NCBI GenBank assembly: GCA_902796525.1
Contig: CADBPB010000250.1
Location: 1-23,830 of the forward strand
Source of the DNA: an uncultured Erysipelotrichaceae bacterium
GTDB taxonomy: Bacteria > Bacillota_I > Bacilli_A > Erysipelotrichales > Erysipelotrichaceae
Reading direction: 5' to 3'
Length of the DNA: 23,830 nucleotides
This document shows positions 15,160 through 22,783 of this stretch, one piece after another. Within the stretch, counting starts at the first letter, position 1. Every line of letters begins with the position of its first letter. Both the position numbers and the translations under genes were made by a program. The notes beneath the pieces are model-generated. The model worked only from the letters and a program-made list of their open reading frames with translations. It did not search any database and had not been told where the DNA came from.

Positions 15160-15343
15160 CGTGGTCTTCAAGAGTAGTAGTCCTGAAACTGCTTCAGAGA
15201 GCTGACGAGTGGTGGAAATCAGTGCAGGGAATGGATGAACTCGCTTGAACAGATAGATCAAACGTAAGATCTGCGATAAAGGTCAAAAGTGAAAAATAAA
15301 GGTGGTACCGCGCGAAAGCGCCCTTGGATCACCTTTTTATTTT
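15160..15343 (+). ncRNA. T-box leader (leucine specifier CUC) controlling leuS
   Basis: A tRNA-sensing riboswitch. The lower stem I helix pairs TTCAAG (15167-15172) with CTTGAA (15244-15249). The AGTA of the specifier-loop motif follows immediately (15173-15176). On the 3' side GAA precedes the specifier CTC (15240-15242) and one G before the helix, which fits uncharged tRNA-Leu(GAG). The apical part has AGAGAGCTGA and GGTGGAAATCAG. The T-box sequence AAAGGTGGTACCGCG is at 15298-15312. The competing terminator pairs AAAGGTG with CACCTTT (from 15330), encloses a GCGC-GAAA-GCGC hairpin and ends in T-rich 15334-15343. Low charged tRNA-Leu should favour antitermination and leuS expression. The fit to the leuS gene directly downstream is decisive. 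Confidence 0.95.
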
Positions 15344-15355
15344 AAGGAGCTAGCT

Positions 15356-17755
15356 ATGAGTGTATTTGATTTTAAACGTATCGAGAAGAAGTGGCAGAAG
15401 CACTGGGAAGAGAACGAGACCTATAAGACGGATCTCCATGATTTTTCCAAACCGAAATTCTATGCGCTGGATATGTTTCCGTATCCATCCGGCGTCGGTC
15501 TGCATGCCGGGCATCCGGAAGGCTATACCGCGACCGATGTCGTGAGCCGTTACAAGAGGATGAAAGGCTTCAACGTCCTGCATCCGATGGGTTTCGACTC
15601 GTTCGGTCTGCCTGCCGAGCAGTATGCGATCCAGACCGGAAATCATCCGGCGATCTTTACGGAAAAGAACATCGAACATTTTACCGAACAGCTGAAAACG
15701 CTGGGCTTTTCCTATGACTGGTCCAAGGTCGTATCGACCAGCGATCCCGCTTATTACAAGTGGACGCAATGGATCTTCAAGCAGCTTTTCCTGGACGGCT
15801 ATGCCAAGTGCATCGAGATGCCGGTAAACTGGTGCGAGGAACTGGGCTGCGTCCTGGCAAACGACGAGGTCATCAACGGAAAGTCCGAACGGGGAGGCTA
15901 TCCGGTGGTACGCAAGAATATGAAGCAGTGGATCATCGATATTCCTGCATATGCGGAGAGGCTGCTGGAGAATCTGGATACGATCGACTGGCCGGAATCG
16001 ACCAAAGAGATACAGCGCAACTGGATCGGCAAGTCCATCGGTGCGCAGATCGATTTCAAGGTCGATGGTACGGATGAGAAATTCACGGTCTTTACGACCC
16101 GTTCCGATACGCTGTTTGGAGCGACATACTGCGTCCTTTCGCCGGAACATCCGCTGGTTGACAGAATCACGACTGACGAGAAAAAAGCCGAAGTCTCTGC
16201 CTACAAGGAAGCCTGTGCATCGAAGTCGGAAATGGAACGCACCGAGCTGAACAAAGACAAGACCGGCGTCTTCACCGGCGCCTATGCGATCAATCCTGTC
16301 AATGGCAAGAAGATCCCGATCTGGATCTCCGACTATGTTCTGATGACGTATGGAACCGGCGCGATCATGGCGGTCCCTGCCCATGATGAAAGGGACTATG
16401 ACTTTGCGAAGAAGTTCGGTATCGACATCATTCAGGTCCTGGAAGGCGGAGACATCTCCAAAGAGGCATTTACGGGGGATGGAACGCATATCAATTCGGA
16501 TTTCCTCAACGGTCTGGACAAACAGGAAGCCCTGGACAAGATGAACGACTGGCTGGTGGAACAGGGGATCGGCGAGAAGAAAGTCAACTATAAGCTGAGA
16601 GAATGGATCTTTGCCCGTCAGCGCTACTGGGGCGAACCGATTCCGATCATCCACTACGAGGACGGCACCATCGGCGTACTGGCGGATGAAGATCTTCCTT
16701 TGATCCTGCCAGAACTCTCCGATTACGGTCCATCCAAAACCGGAGCTCCTCTGGACAAAGCGACCGAATGGGTCAACGTGGAATACGATGGAAAGAAAGG
16801 AAAGAGAGAAACTTCGACGATGCCCGGTTCCGCCGGTTCTTCGTGGTATTTCCTGAGATACATCGATCCGCACAACGACAAGGAATTTGCGGATCAGGAA
16901 CTGCTGAAGCACTGGATGCCGGTGGATCTTTATGTAGGCGGTCCGGAACATGCGGTGGGACATCTGCTTTATGCGCGCATGTGGAACAACTATCTTTATG
17001 ACAAGGGACTTTCGCCGGTGGCGGAACCGTTCCAGAAACTGGTGCACCAGGGTTACATCCTCGGCTCCAACGGCATTAAGATGGGCAAGCGCTATCCGGA
17101 ATATGTGGTCAATCCGAGCGATATCGTCGAACAGTATGGCGCCGATACGCTGAGATTGTATGAGATGTTCATGGGACCGCTGGAGGCAGACAAGCCTTGG
17201 TCGACCCAGGGCATCGAAGGCGCGCATCGCTGGCTGGAAAGAGTCTGGCGTTTCATGATCGAGCAGAAAGACAAGCTCACGGATGAAAACGATGGCGCAT
17301 TGGATTATTCTTACAACTTCCTGGTCAAGAAAGTTTCGGAAGATATCGAAAACCTGCGTCTGAATACTGCGATCTCGCAGATGATGATCTTCGTCAACGA
17401 CTGCTATAAGGAAGGGAAAGTCTGCAAGGCATATGCGGTGGATTTCATCCAGATGCTGTCGGTATTCGCTCCGCATCTCTGTGCGGAAATGTACGAGATC
17501 CTGACCGGCAGAACGGATCTGGAGAGCCGTCCCTGGCCGGAATATGATCCTGCCAAACTGGAAGTCGCGGAAATGGAAATCGCCGTACAGGTCAACGGAA
17601 AGCTGCGCGGGAAGTTCATGATCCATAGCGATGCGACGGAAGAAGAAATGTACGAAGCGGCCTTGCAGGTCGAAAATGTGCAGAAATACATCGAAGGGCA
17701 CGAGATCAGGAAGCATTTCGTCATCAAGGGCAAGATCGTCAATATCGTCATCTGA
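15356..17755 (+). CDS. leuS: Leucyl-tRNA synthetase
   Basis: A class I aminoacyl-tRNA synthetase of 799 residues, normal bacterial size. The N-terminus KRIEKKWQKHWEENETY and the HIGH-type motif HAGH (residues 50-53) are clear. The CP1 editing domain is present, with TTRSDTLFGATY and AVPAHDERDYDFA. SAGSSWYFLRYIDP precedes the second catalytic motif, which reads KMGKR (575-579) instead of the usual KMSKS; both lysines are kept. The C-terminal anticodon-binding domain ends with MEIAVQVNGKLRGKF and the KFMIHS/IVNIVI tail. The start ATG 15356 is set by AAGGAG (15344-15349); the frame is open to 15302 only because the T-box has no stop there. Expression is controlled by the leader described above. 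No clear terminator follows. Confidence 0.98.
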   Translation: MSVFDFKRIEKKWQKHWEENETYKTDLHDFSKPKFYALDMFPYPSGVGLHAGHPEGYTATDVVSRYKRMKGFNVLHPMGFDSFGLPAEQYAIQTGNHPAIFTEKNIEHFTEQLKTLGFSYDWSKVVSTSDPAYYKWTQWIFKQLFLDGYAKCIEMPVNWCEELGCVLANDEVINGKSERGGYPVVRKNMKQWIIDIPAYAERLLENLDTIDWPESTKEIQRNWIGKSIGAQIDFKVDGTDEKFTVFTTRSDTLFGATYCVLSPEHPLVDRITTDEKKAEVSAYKEACASKSEMERTELNKDKTGVFTGAYAINPVNGKKIPIWISDYVLMTYGTGAIMAVPAHDERDYDFAKKFGIDIIQVLEGGDISKEAFTGDGTHINSDFLNGLDKQEALDKMNDWLVEQGIGEKKVNYKLREWIFARQRYWGEPIPIIHYEDGTIGVLADEDLPLILPELSDYGPSKTGAPLDKATEWVNVEYDGKKGKRETSTMPGSAGSSWYFLRYIDPHNDKEFADQELLKHWMPVDLYVGGPEHAVGHLLYARMWNNYLYDKGLSPVAEPFQKLVHQGYILGSNGIKMGKRYPEYVVNPSDIVEQYGADTLRLYEMFMGPLEADKPWSTQGIEGAHRWLERVWRFMIEQKDKLTDENDGALDYSYNFLVKKVSEDIENLRLNTAISQMMIFVNDCYKEGKVCKAYAVDFIQMLSVFAPHLCAEMYEILTGRTDLESRPWPEYDPAKLEVAEMEIAVQVNGKLRGKFMIHSDATEEEMYEAALQVENVQKYIEGHEIRKHFVIKGKIVNIVI

Positions 17756-17775
17756 TTTATCACAAAGCTTTCATA

Positions 17776-17793
17776 TTCATTGCTTACAATGAA
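17776..17793 (+). promoter_or_regulatory. Candidate -10 box and inverted repeat before the CBS gene
   Basis: TACAAT (17785-17790) stands exactly 6 nt before ATG 17797 with no ribosome site, a leaderless geometry. The same bases form a perfect 7-bp inverted repeat, TTCATTG (17776-17782) with CAATGAA (17787-17793) around CTTA, so it could be an operator covering the -10, or a hairpin in leuS readthrough mRNA. No good -35 is visible. Confidence 0.45.
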
Positions 17794-17796
17794 ACT

Positions 17797-18207
17797 ATGG
17801 AAAAGACAAATGTATTGCTATTGTTGACGCCAAAAAAAGAAGTTGCATATTTAGATGAAAAAATGAATGCCCGGCAGGCCATGGAGAAGATGAGAGCCCA
17901 TGGCTACCGGATCATACCCTTGATTTCCAGACACGGCGAATATCTGGGAACCATTTCGGAAGGCGATATCCTGTGGCATATCGTCAATGAGAAAGAATTC
18001 TCCCTGGAGAAGCTGGAAGAGATCAAGGTCAAAACGCTGATACGTAACGACTATGTCACCCCGGTCAAGGTGGATGCGCATATCGATGAGCTGGTAGATG
18101 CGATCGTGGATCACAACTTCGTGCCGGTCGTCGATGACCGCGGGGTGTTCATGGGGATCGTCACAAGAAGCAAGGTTCTGCAGGAACTGTTAAAAAGTCT
18201 AAGGTGA
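17797..18207 (+). CDS. CBS-pair protein, CbpB/DarB-like
   Basis: A 136-residue stand-alone protein made of two CBS domains (about 18-65 and 78-133), which normally bind adenosine nucleotides. The first contains ARQAMEKMRAHGYRIIPLI and GTISEGDILWHI; the second VDAHIDELVDAI, FVPVVDDRGVFMGIVTRSKVL. Size, lack of other domains and the EFSLEKLEEIKVKTLI linker resemble Bacillus CbpB (DarB/YkuL), a c-di-AMP-binding regulator of the stringent-response enzyme Rel. That identity is an inference from resemblance. The presence of pstA in the same window makes c-di-AMP signalling plausible, but CBS pairs may bind other nucleotides. It is a single-gene unit with its own candidate leaderless promoter and a terminator overlapping its stop codon. 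Confidence 0.82.
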   Translation: MEKTNVLLLLTPKKEVAYLDEKMNARQAMEKMRAHGYRIIPLISRHGEYLGTISEGDILWHIVNEKEFSLEKLEEIKVKTLIRNDYVTPVKVDAHIDELVDAIVDHNFVPVVDDRGVFMGIVTRSKVLQELLKSLR

Positions 18208-18225
18208 TCTATGGATCGCCTTTTT
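18201..18225 (+). terminator. Intrinsic terminator of the CBS gene
   Basis: AAGGTGATC (18201-18209) pairs with GATCGCCTT (18214-18222), 9 bp with one G-T pair, around TATG; T residues continue to 18225. The CBS stop codon (18205-18207) lies inside the 5' arm of the stem. Confidence 0.88.
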
Positions 18226-18280
18226 CTTGCTTTGCCAGGCCATCCTGCGCAAGGCAGATGCGTTTTTATATCTCTGAAGG

Positions 18281-18286
18281 TATAAT
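18281..18286 (+). promoter_or_regulatory. -10 box of the XpaC-like/DUF4139 operon (leaderless geometry)
   Basis: A perfect TATAAT, six bases (GATGGT), then ATG 18293. The only purine-rich stretch, GAAGG, ends 12 nt before the ATG and lies upstream of the -10, so it would not be in the mRNA. No convincing -35 is visible at the normal distance. Confidence 0.55.
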
Positions 18287-18292
18287 GATGGT

Positions 18293-19297
18293 ATGAAGGA
18301 AAAAGAGCGTTTTTCGCCGTTGTTTCGGCTGATATTCGGAGCAGGAGCCGTGCTGTTCGGAATCCTGTTCGTCATGTTCGTGGTGACTTCCGCCTTTACC
18401 GGAATCAGCATGTCGCTGCAGGGGATCAAGGATCTCTTTACATCGCTTTTCGTGATTTCGATCTATGTGCTGGCTGCCTTGGCGCTATTCGGTTTTTTCA
18501 TGATGGCGATCTCCAGGAAAAAGGATCCGGCGGTATCCGGCAGCATGGTCGTGAAAGACAACTATCTGAAGTACGAATATACCGATCAGGATGGGAAAAA
18601 GAAAAAGAAGACCTTTTCTCTGGTCAACATCAGCAAGTATCTCGAGAGTCACGGCCAGATGAGGCTGATCGATGACTTCTATTTAAGCAAGGACGGTCAT
18701 GATACGAAAGCGAACATGCGCAATCTGATGGTCGGTACCGAAGGCGGAGAAAAGAAATCGCTGGCGGCTCTGTACAACGAAGATCCCGCGCAGTATCGGC
18801 GTATCGCCATGTTTCTGGATCGCATCTCTACCCATGACGAGATCGATCTGGAATTCCGTCTGAATACGTATATTTTCCGGGACGATATGATTGAAGAAGG
18901 ACAGAAACTGCAGGCGGAACTGCGTAACGGATTGAAAGGGATCGAAGACGAAGAGATCCGCAGCCGCATGATCGGGACGATACAGGAACTTCAGAAAACG
19001 GAAGAACTGCTGGAGGGATCCGGATCTGACGACAGGCTGCGCAAGCTGTATACGCGCTACCTGCCGATGCTGATGGAGATCCTGGGGACCTATAGCAGTC
19101 TGGATCGCAACGATCAGGATCTGAAACGGAAAGAGAAGGCGAGGAACGAACTGATGGAAACGTTCGATCTGATCCTTGCCGCATTCGCTTCGTTGAATGA
19201 TGAGAAAGAAAAAGAAGAGTTCGATCGTCTGGAAGCGGCTTCCGAAACGCTGGAGCAGCTGCTGCAGACGGGACATGAGGAGGTAAAGAATGGCTGA
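18293..19297 (+). CDS. XpaC-like membrane protein (5-bromo-4-chloroindolyl phosphate hydrolysis family)
   Basis: A 334-residue protein with two N-terminal transmembrane helices (about 14-36 and 50-74), a basic stretch with DGKKKKKTF, and a helical, charged cytoplasmic part. The C-terminal region RLRKLYTRYLPMLMEILGTY resembles the YLP-x-x-L-K-L-L-x-x-Y region of XpaC/halogen-hydrolysis family proteins, whose real function is poorly known. The middle (residues about 110-200) does not remind me of any family. It is preceded by a TATAAT 6 nt from the ATG. It overlaps the DUF4139 gene by 8 nt, so the two proteins are likely made together and may cooperate at the membrane. The family assignment is moderate; an unrelated two-helix anchor protein remains possible. 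Confidence 0.65.
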   Translation: MKEKERFSPLFRLIFGAGAVLFGILFVMFVVTSAFTGISMSLQGIKDLFTSLFVISIYVLAALALFGFFMMAISRKKDPAVSGSMVVKDNYLKYEYTDQDGKKKKKTFSLVNISKYLESHGQMRLIDDFYLSKDGHDTKANMRNLMVGTEGGEKKSLAALYNEDPAQYRRIAMFLDRISTHDEIDLEFRLNTYIFRDDMIEEGQKLQAELRNGLKGIEDEEIRSRMIGTIQELQKTEELLEGSGSDDRLRKLYTRYLPMLMEILGTYSSLDRNDQDLKRKEKARNELMETFDLILAAFASLNDEKEKEEFDRLEAASETLEQLLQTGHEEVKNG

Positions 19298-20870
19298 TTT
19301 ATTTACACAGGTAAAAACGGTAAATGTTTTCCGCAATGGCGCGGAAGTGATCAGGACCGGGAAGGTCGAACTGAAAGAAGGAATGCAGACGCTTTATGTG
19401 CATGGTCTGACGGGTACCGCTTCTCAGGATACGGCGCGTCTGTATATGGAAGAAGGCATCTCTTGCGCGAATCTGCGTTTTGAAGAAGCGGATCGAGAAA
19501 ATGTCCGTTCCAAGCAGCTGCAGGAGAAGATCGCCTTGCTGCAGAAACAGATCGACGTCAAAGAGATGCAGCTGGCTTTGTGGCAAAGCAATGGCGATTT
19601 TACGAACCATGACAATGTCACTGCATCCGAGATCCAGGATTACATCGAGAAACTGCCGGAACGCATGGAAAAGCTGCATAAGGAAATCATCGCTTTAGGA
19701 AAAGAGATCGAGGATCTGCAGAAGAAAGCCGAAGAAGAAGTCCGGAAGGAAAGCCTGCCGGTACTGGTGGCGGATGTGACAGCGGACAGAGAAGGAAGCT
19801 ATGCGTGCGAACTGCATTACCATGAGAACGCTTCCGGCTGGGATCCGGTCTATGAGATCCGTTCCGAAAACGAAGAGGAAATCGAGATCCGCATGCGCGG
19901 CGAGATCAGAGAAGATACCGATGAAGACTGGAAGGATGTGAAAGTGTCGCTGTTTACCGGAGATCCGTCGACGAACGATGTGCTTCCGGAACTGCTGCCT
20001 CTGTATCTGAATATCCGGGAGAATAACGTCAATCTGTTTAAGGCGGCCGGAAGAGGCATGGCCGCGATGTCGATGAAAGCATCCGTGGATCTGGAAGATA
20101 CCATGGTCGTGGAAGAGGCGGCGGAAGCGCCGATGATGCAGATCGAAACGCAGGAAGCGGAAGTCCAGAACGAGGAAACGATGACCGAATACGCTTTGGC
20201 AGGCAATCGCGATATCCTGAAGGGAAACAAGGGCACGATGGCGGATCTGCAGAAATATGCGATTCCTGCAGAATACAATATCGTAACGGTTCCAAAAGCC
20301 GATCCGCATGCCTATCTGGTCGCTTCGATCAAGAGCGCGGATCTGCCTGTCCTGAATGCGGTCGAAGCAGGCATCTACCTGAAGGGACGTTATACCGGAA
20401 GCATCTATCTGGATCCGGATATGACGAAAGAGAAAGTCGATATTACCTTGGGCAAAGAAGAACGCGTTCATGTTTCTTATAAGGAACTTGCCAAGAAGAA
20501 CTCTACGACCTTGCTGAAAGCGCAGAAGGTCGTCGAACATCAGTATGAGGCGAGGATCTCGAACCTGTCCGACGATGATATCACGATCCTTCTGAAGGAT
20601 CAGCTTCCGGTTTCCCAGAACAAGGAGATCACGGTCGAAGCGCTGGATCTTGGCGGAGCGAAACTGGATAAGGATAACGGAACACTGGAGAAGAAGATGG
20701 ATGTGAAGGCGAAGGAGACCGAAGCATATCAGTTTTCTTATAAAGTCCTTTGGCCGAAAGACAAGAGGATACAGCAGACCAGAGCATTCAAGAGGACGTT
20801 CTGTCCGGTCTGCGGTGCTCCGGTGTCGGGAAGATACTGTCCGGAATGTGGAAGCGACGTATTCGTCTGA
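19290..20870 (+). CDS. DUF4140/DUF4139 (MuiA-like) protein with C-terminal zinc ribbon
   Basis: A 526-residue protein of the family often labelled 'mucoidy inhibitor A'. The N-terminal domain (about 8-105, VNVFRNGAEVIRTGKVELKEG) is followed by a coiled coil (about 70-155) and a DUF4139 beta-rich region (about 175-498). The latter contains GWDPVYEIRSE, DEDWKDVKVSLFTGDPS, AGIYLKGRYTGSIYLD and LKDQLPVSQNKEITVEA. A Met/Glu-rich linker (about 265-315) interrupts it. The end is unusual: C505, C508, C517 and C520 in FCPVCGAP...RYCPECGSDVF form a compact zinc ribbon not expected in this family. No signal peptide is seen, so it is probably cytoplasmic. The start is set by AGGAGG about 8 nt upstream. 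It overlaps the XpaC-like gene by 8 nt. Biochemical role unknown. Confidence 0.85.
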   Translation: MADLFTQVKTVNVFRNGAEVIRTGKVELKEGMQTLYVHGLTGTASQDTARLYMEEGISCANLRFEEADRENVRSKQLQEKIALLQKQIDVKEMQLALWQSNGDFTNHDNVTASEIQDYIEKLPERMEKLHKEIIALGKEIEDLQKKAEEEVRKESLPVLVADVTADREGSYACELHYHENASGWDPVYEIRSENEEEIEIRMRGEIREDTDEDWKDVKVSLFTGDPSTNDVLPELLPLYLNIRENNVNLFKAAGRGMAAMSMKASVDLEDTMVVEEAAEAPMMQIETQEAEVQNEETMTEYALAGNRDILKGNKGTMADLQKYAIPAEYNIVTVPKADPHAYLVASIKSADLPVLNAVEAGIYLKGRYTGSIYLDPDMTKEKVDITLGKEERVHVSYKELAKKNSTTLLKAQKVVEHQYEARISNLSDDDITILLKDQLPVSQNKEITVEALDLGGAKLDKDNGTLEKKMDVKAKETEAYQFSYKVLWPKDKRIQQTRAFKRTFCPVCGAPVSGRYCPECGSDVFV

Positions 20871-20897
20871 GTATCCTTTCTTAGCGAAACATGTCAG

Positions 20898-20927
20898 AGA
20901 TGCATCTTTGCGGGATGCATCTTTTTT
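20898..20927 (+). terminator. Intrinsic terminator after the DUF4139 gene
   Basis: AGATGCATC (20898-20906) pairs with GATGCATCT (20914-20922) around a 7-nt loop, followed by a run of T to 20927. The stem is a perfect 9 bp. It lies 28 nt after the stop codon and 33 nt before the next -10 box. Confidence 0.92.
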
Positions 20928-20959
20928 GTGCACAGTTCAGCTTTTTGGGCCGTCTGTAA

Positions 20960-20965
20960 TATAAT
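20960..20965 (+). promoter_or_regulatory. -10 box of the DUF975-CmpB operon (leaderless geometry)
   Basis: A perfect TATAAT, six bases (AGAGTT), then ATG 20972. No Shine-Dalgarno sequence is present. TTCAGC at 20936-20941 (18-nt spacer) is the best, weak, -35 candidate. Confidence 0.55.
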
Positions 20966-20971
20966 AGAGTT

Positions 20972-22783
20972 ATGTTTGATAGAAAACGCTTCAAGAAACA
21001 AGCCAAAGAGATGCTGAAGAAGCACTATGCGCTTCTGATGATCGCCTGTCTGATCGCTGCGCTGGTGGGCAGCAGCTATGTCTATTCGCTTTCTGCCGGT
21101 ACCTATACTTCAGCGATCAACGAGGCCATGGATGTCGTGGATGCCGGCGAGACTTATATCGCGTTCCCGTCGATCGGCGACGCTCTTCATAGACTCTTCG
21201 GTCTGGATCTGAGCGGCATGGTCCAGTATAACGAAGCGGGAGAGCTGACGCAGATCGGAGCGCTGGAGCTGGGCAGACGCAAGGGGATCTTTTCATCTCT
21301 GGTCAACCGTATCAGCAATGCCCGTTTCATTTCCCTGGCGATACAGACGATCCATTCCCTGATCGTGACCAAGTCTTTCATCCTTGATTTCAACATCATT
21401 CTTGCTTCCATGATCGTTATGGGAGTCCTGGCTTTCGTCAAGCATTTCTACAGTATCGCCTATCGGAGGATCTTCCTGGAATCCTATCAGTATGACATCA
21501 CGAAATCATCGCGTTTCCTTTTCCTGTTCCGAAGCAAGAAATGGCTGAAAGCCTGTACGACGATGTTTGTCGTCAATGTCTATCAGTTCCTTTGGAATTT
21601 TACGATCATCGGGGGAATCATCGCCCGATACAACTATATGTTTATCCCGTATATCGTCGCCGAGAATCCCGGAATCGACCGTACCGAGGCGATCCGGCTG
21701 TCGAGAAGAATGGTTTTCGGACATCGCTTCGAACTGTTCAAGATGAGGGCTACGTTCCTGCCGTGGATGGTCCTGGGGCGTTTCACGCTGGGCGCAACGG
21801 ATGTCCTGTTTACCAACCCGTATCTGGAGGCGACGACTTGCCAGTATTATTTTGCGTTACGAAATATGGCCAAGATCTATGGTGTATCTTATGCCGACAA
21901 TCTGGGCGACGACTATCTTGCCCGCAAGGCGAGCTACAAACAGATCGAGAAGACCTACGCGGATGTCATCGAAATGATGACCAACGATCTGGATGTCCGC
22001 GATCTCCAGCATGACGGTTTGCGGGGTTTTGTGGAAGACCATCTGGGGATCATCTACAGGAACGACAGGGACCAGGAGCTGTATAACGCCGCCATCGAAG
22101 AGACCGATGTGATCGACGATTACCATCAGATCCTGAATCTGAGACAGTATCCGGACCGTCTGTCGCCATATTATTCAGGAAACGATCAGGAAGGCGATCA
22201 GGTCCATTATCTGCGCCGTTATTCGCTGACATCGATCATATTGATGTTCTTTGGTTTCAGTTTCGTAGGATGGATCTGGGAAGTCCTGCTTCATATCGTG
22301 AATGACGGCCGTTTCGTCAACCGCGGCGTCATGCATGGCCCCTGGCTGCCGATCTATGGAAGCGGTGCGGTGCTGATCCTGGTGATGTTGTTCCGCTACC
22401 GGCGCAAGCCGATCCTGGAAGCTGCGCTGACGATCCTGCTGTGCGGAACGGTGGAGTATTTCGGATCATGGTATCTGGAAGTGACCAGGGGGATGAAATG
22501 GTGGGATTATTCCGGTTATTTCATCAACTTGAACGGACGCATCTGCGCCGAAGGACTGACAGTCTTTATGATCGGCGGTCTGGCTGCCGTCTATGTGCTG
22601 GCGCCGATCCTCGACAACAAGTTCAAGAAGATCATCCGTCCTTTGAAAATCGCGATCTGCATCGTGCTGACGCTGATATTTGCTTACGACATGTATTATT
22701 CGCACGACCATCCGAATACCGGAAAAGGGATCACGGATTACGACGAGGTTTCTTATCGTGTCGATGACAGAGGCAGACAATGA
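20972..22783 (+). CDS. DUF975 membrane domain fused to CmpB-like 'putative ABC transporter' membrane domain
   Basis: A 603-residue membrane protein. Residues 1 to about 330 resemble DUF975: a basic lead (DRKRFKKQAKEMLKKHYALLMIACLI), a large polar loop after helix 1, then YSIAYRRIFLESYQYD and YMFIPYIVAENPGIDRTEAIRLSRRMVFGHR. A soluble, acidic linker (about 330-415) follows. Residues about 420-575 match the CmpB type (GFSFVGWIWEVLLHIVNDGRFVNRG, GPWLPIYGSGAVLIL, TVEYFGSWYLEVTRGMKWWDYSGY, NLNGRICAEGL). The 'ABC transporter' label for this domain is historical; there is no ATPase nearby. The C-terminal tail is polar and probably cytoplasmic. It overlaps the metallophosphoesterase gene by ATGA. Function is unknown. 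Confidence 0.87.
   Translation: MFDRKRFKKQAKEMLKKHYALLMIACLIAALVGSSYVYSLSAGTYTSAINEAMDVVDAGETYIAFPSIGDALHRLFGLDLSGMVQYNEAGELTQIGALELGRRKGIFSSLVNRISNARFISLAIQTIHSLIVTKSFILDFNIILASMIVMGVLAFVKHFYSIAYRRIFLESYQYDITKSSRFLFLFRSKKWLKACTTMFVVNVYQFLWNFTIIGGIIARYNYMFIPYIVAENPGIDRTEAIRLSRRMVFGHRFELFKMRATFLPWMVLGRFTLGATDVLFTNPYLEATTCQYYFALRNMAKIYGVSYADNLGDDYLARKASYKQIEKTYADVIEMMTNDLDVRDLQHDGLRGFVEDHLGIIYRNDRDQELYNAAIEETDVIDDYHQILNLRQYPDRLSPYYSGNDQEGDQVHYLRRYSLTSIILMFFGFSFVGWIWEVLLHIVNDGRFVNRGVMHGPWLPIYGSGAVLILVMLFRYRRKPILEAALTILLCGTVEYFGSWYLEVTRGMKWWDYSGYFINLNGRICAEGLTVFMIGGLAAVYVLAPILDNKFKKIIRPLKIAICIVLTLIFAYDMYYSHDHPNTGKGITDYDEVSYRVDDRGRQ

Noticed and set aside
15350..17716. A 788-codon open frame on the minus strand opposite leuS
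   Set aside because: The protein is an Arg/Asp/His/Phe-rich antisense shadow with no motifs, no ribosome site and no terminator. It arises because the plus-strand gene rarely uses TTA, CTA or TCA codons; leuS on the plus strand is unmistakable.
18208..18292. Small RNA or hairpin element between the CBS and XpaC-like genes
   Set aside because: Only short imperfect complementarities are present beyond the terminator and the -10 box, with no conserved pattern I can recognise.
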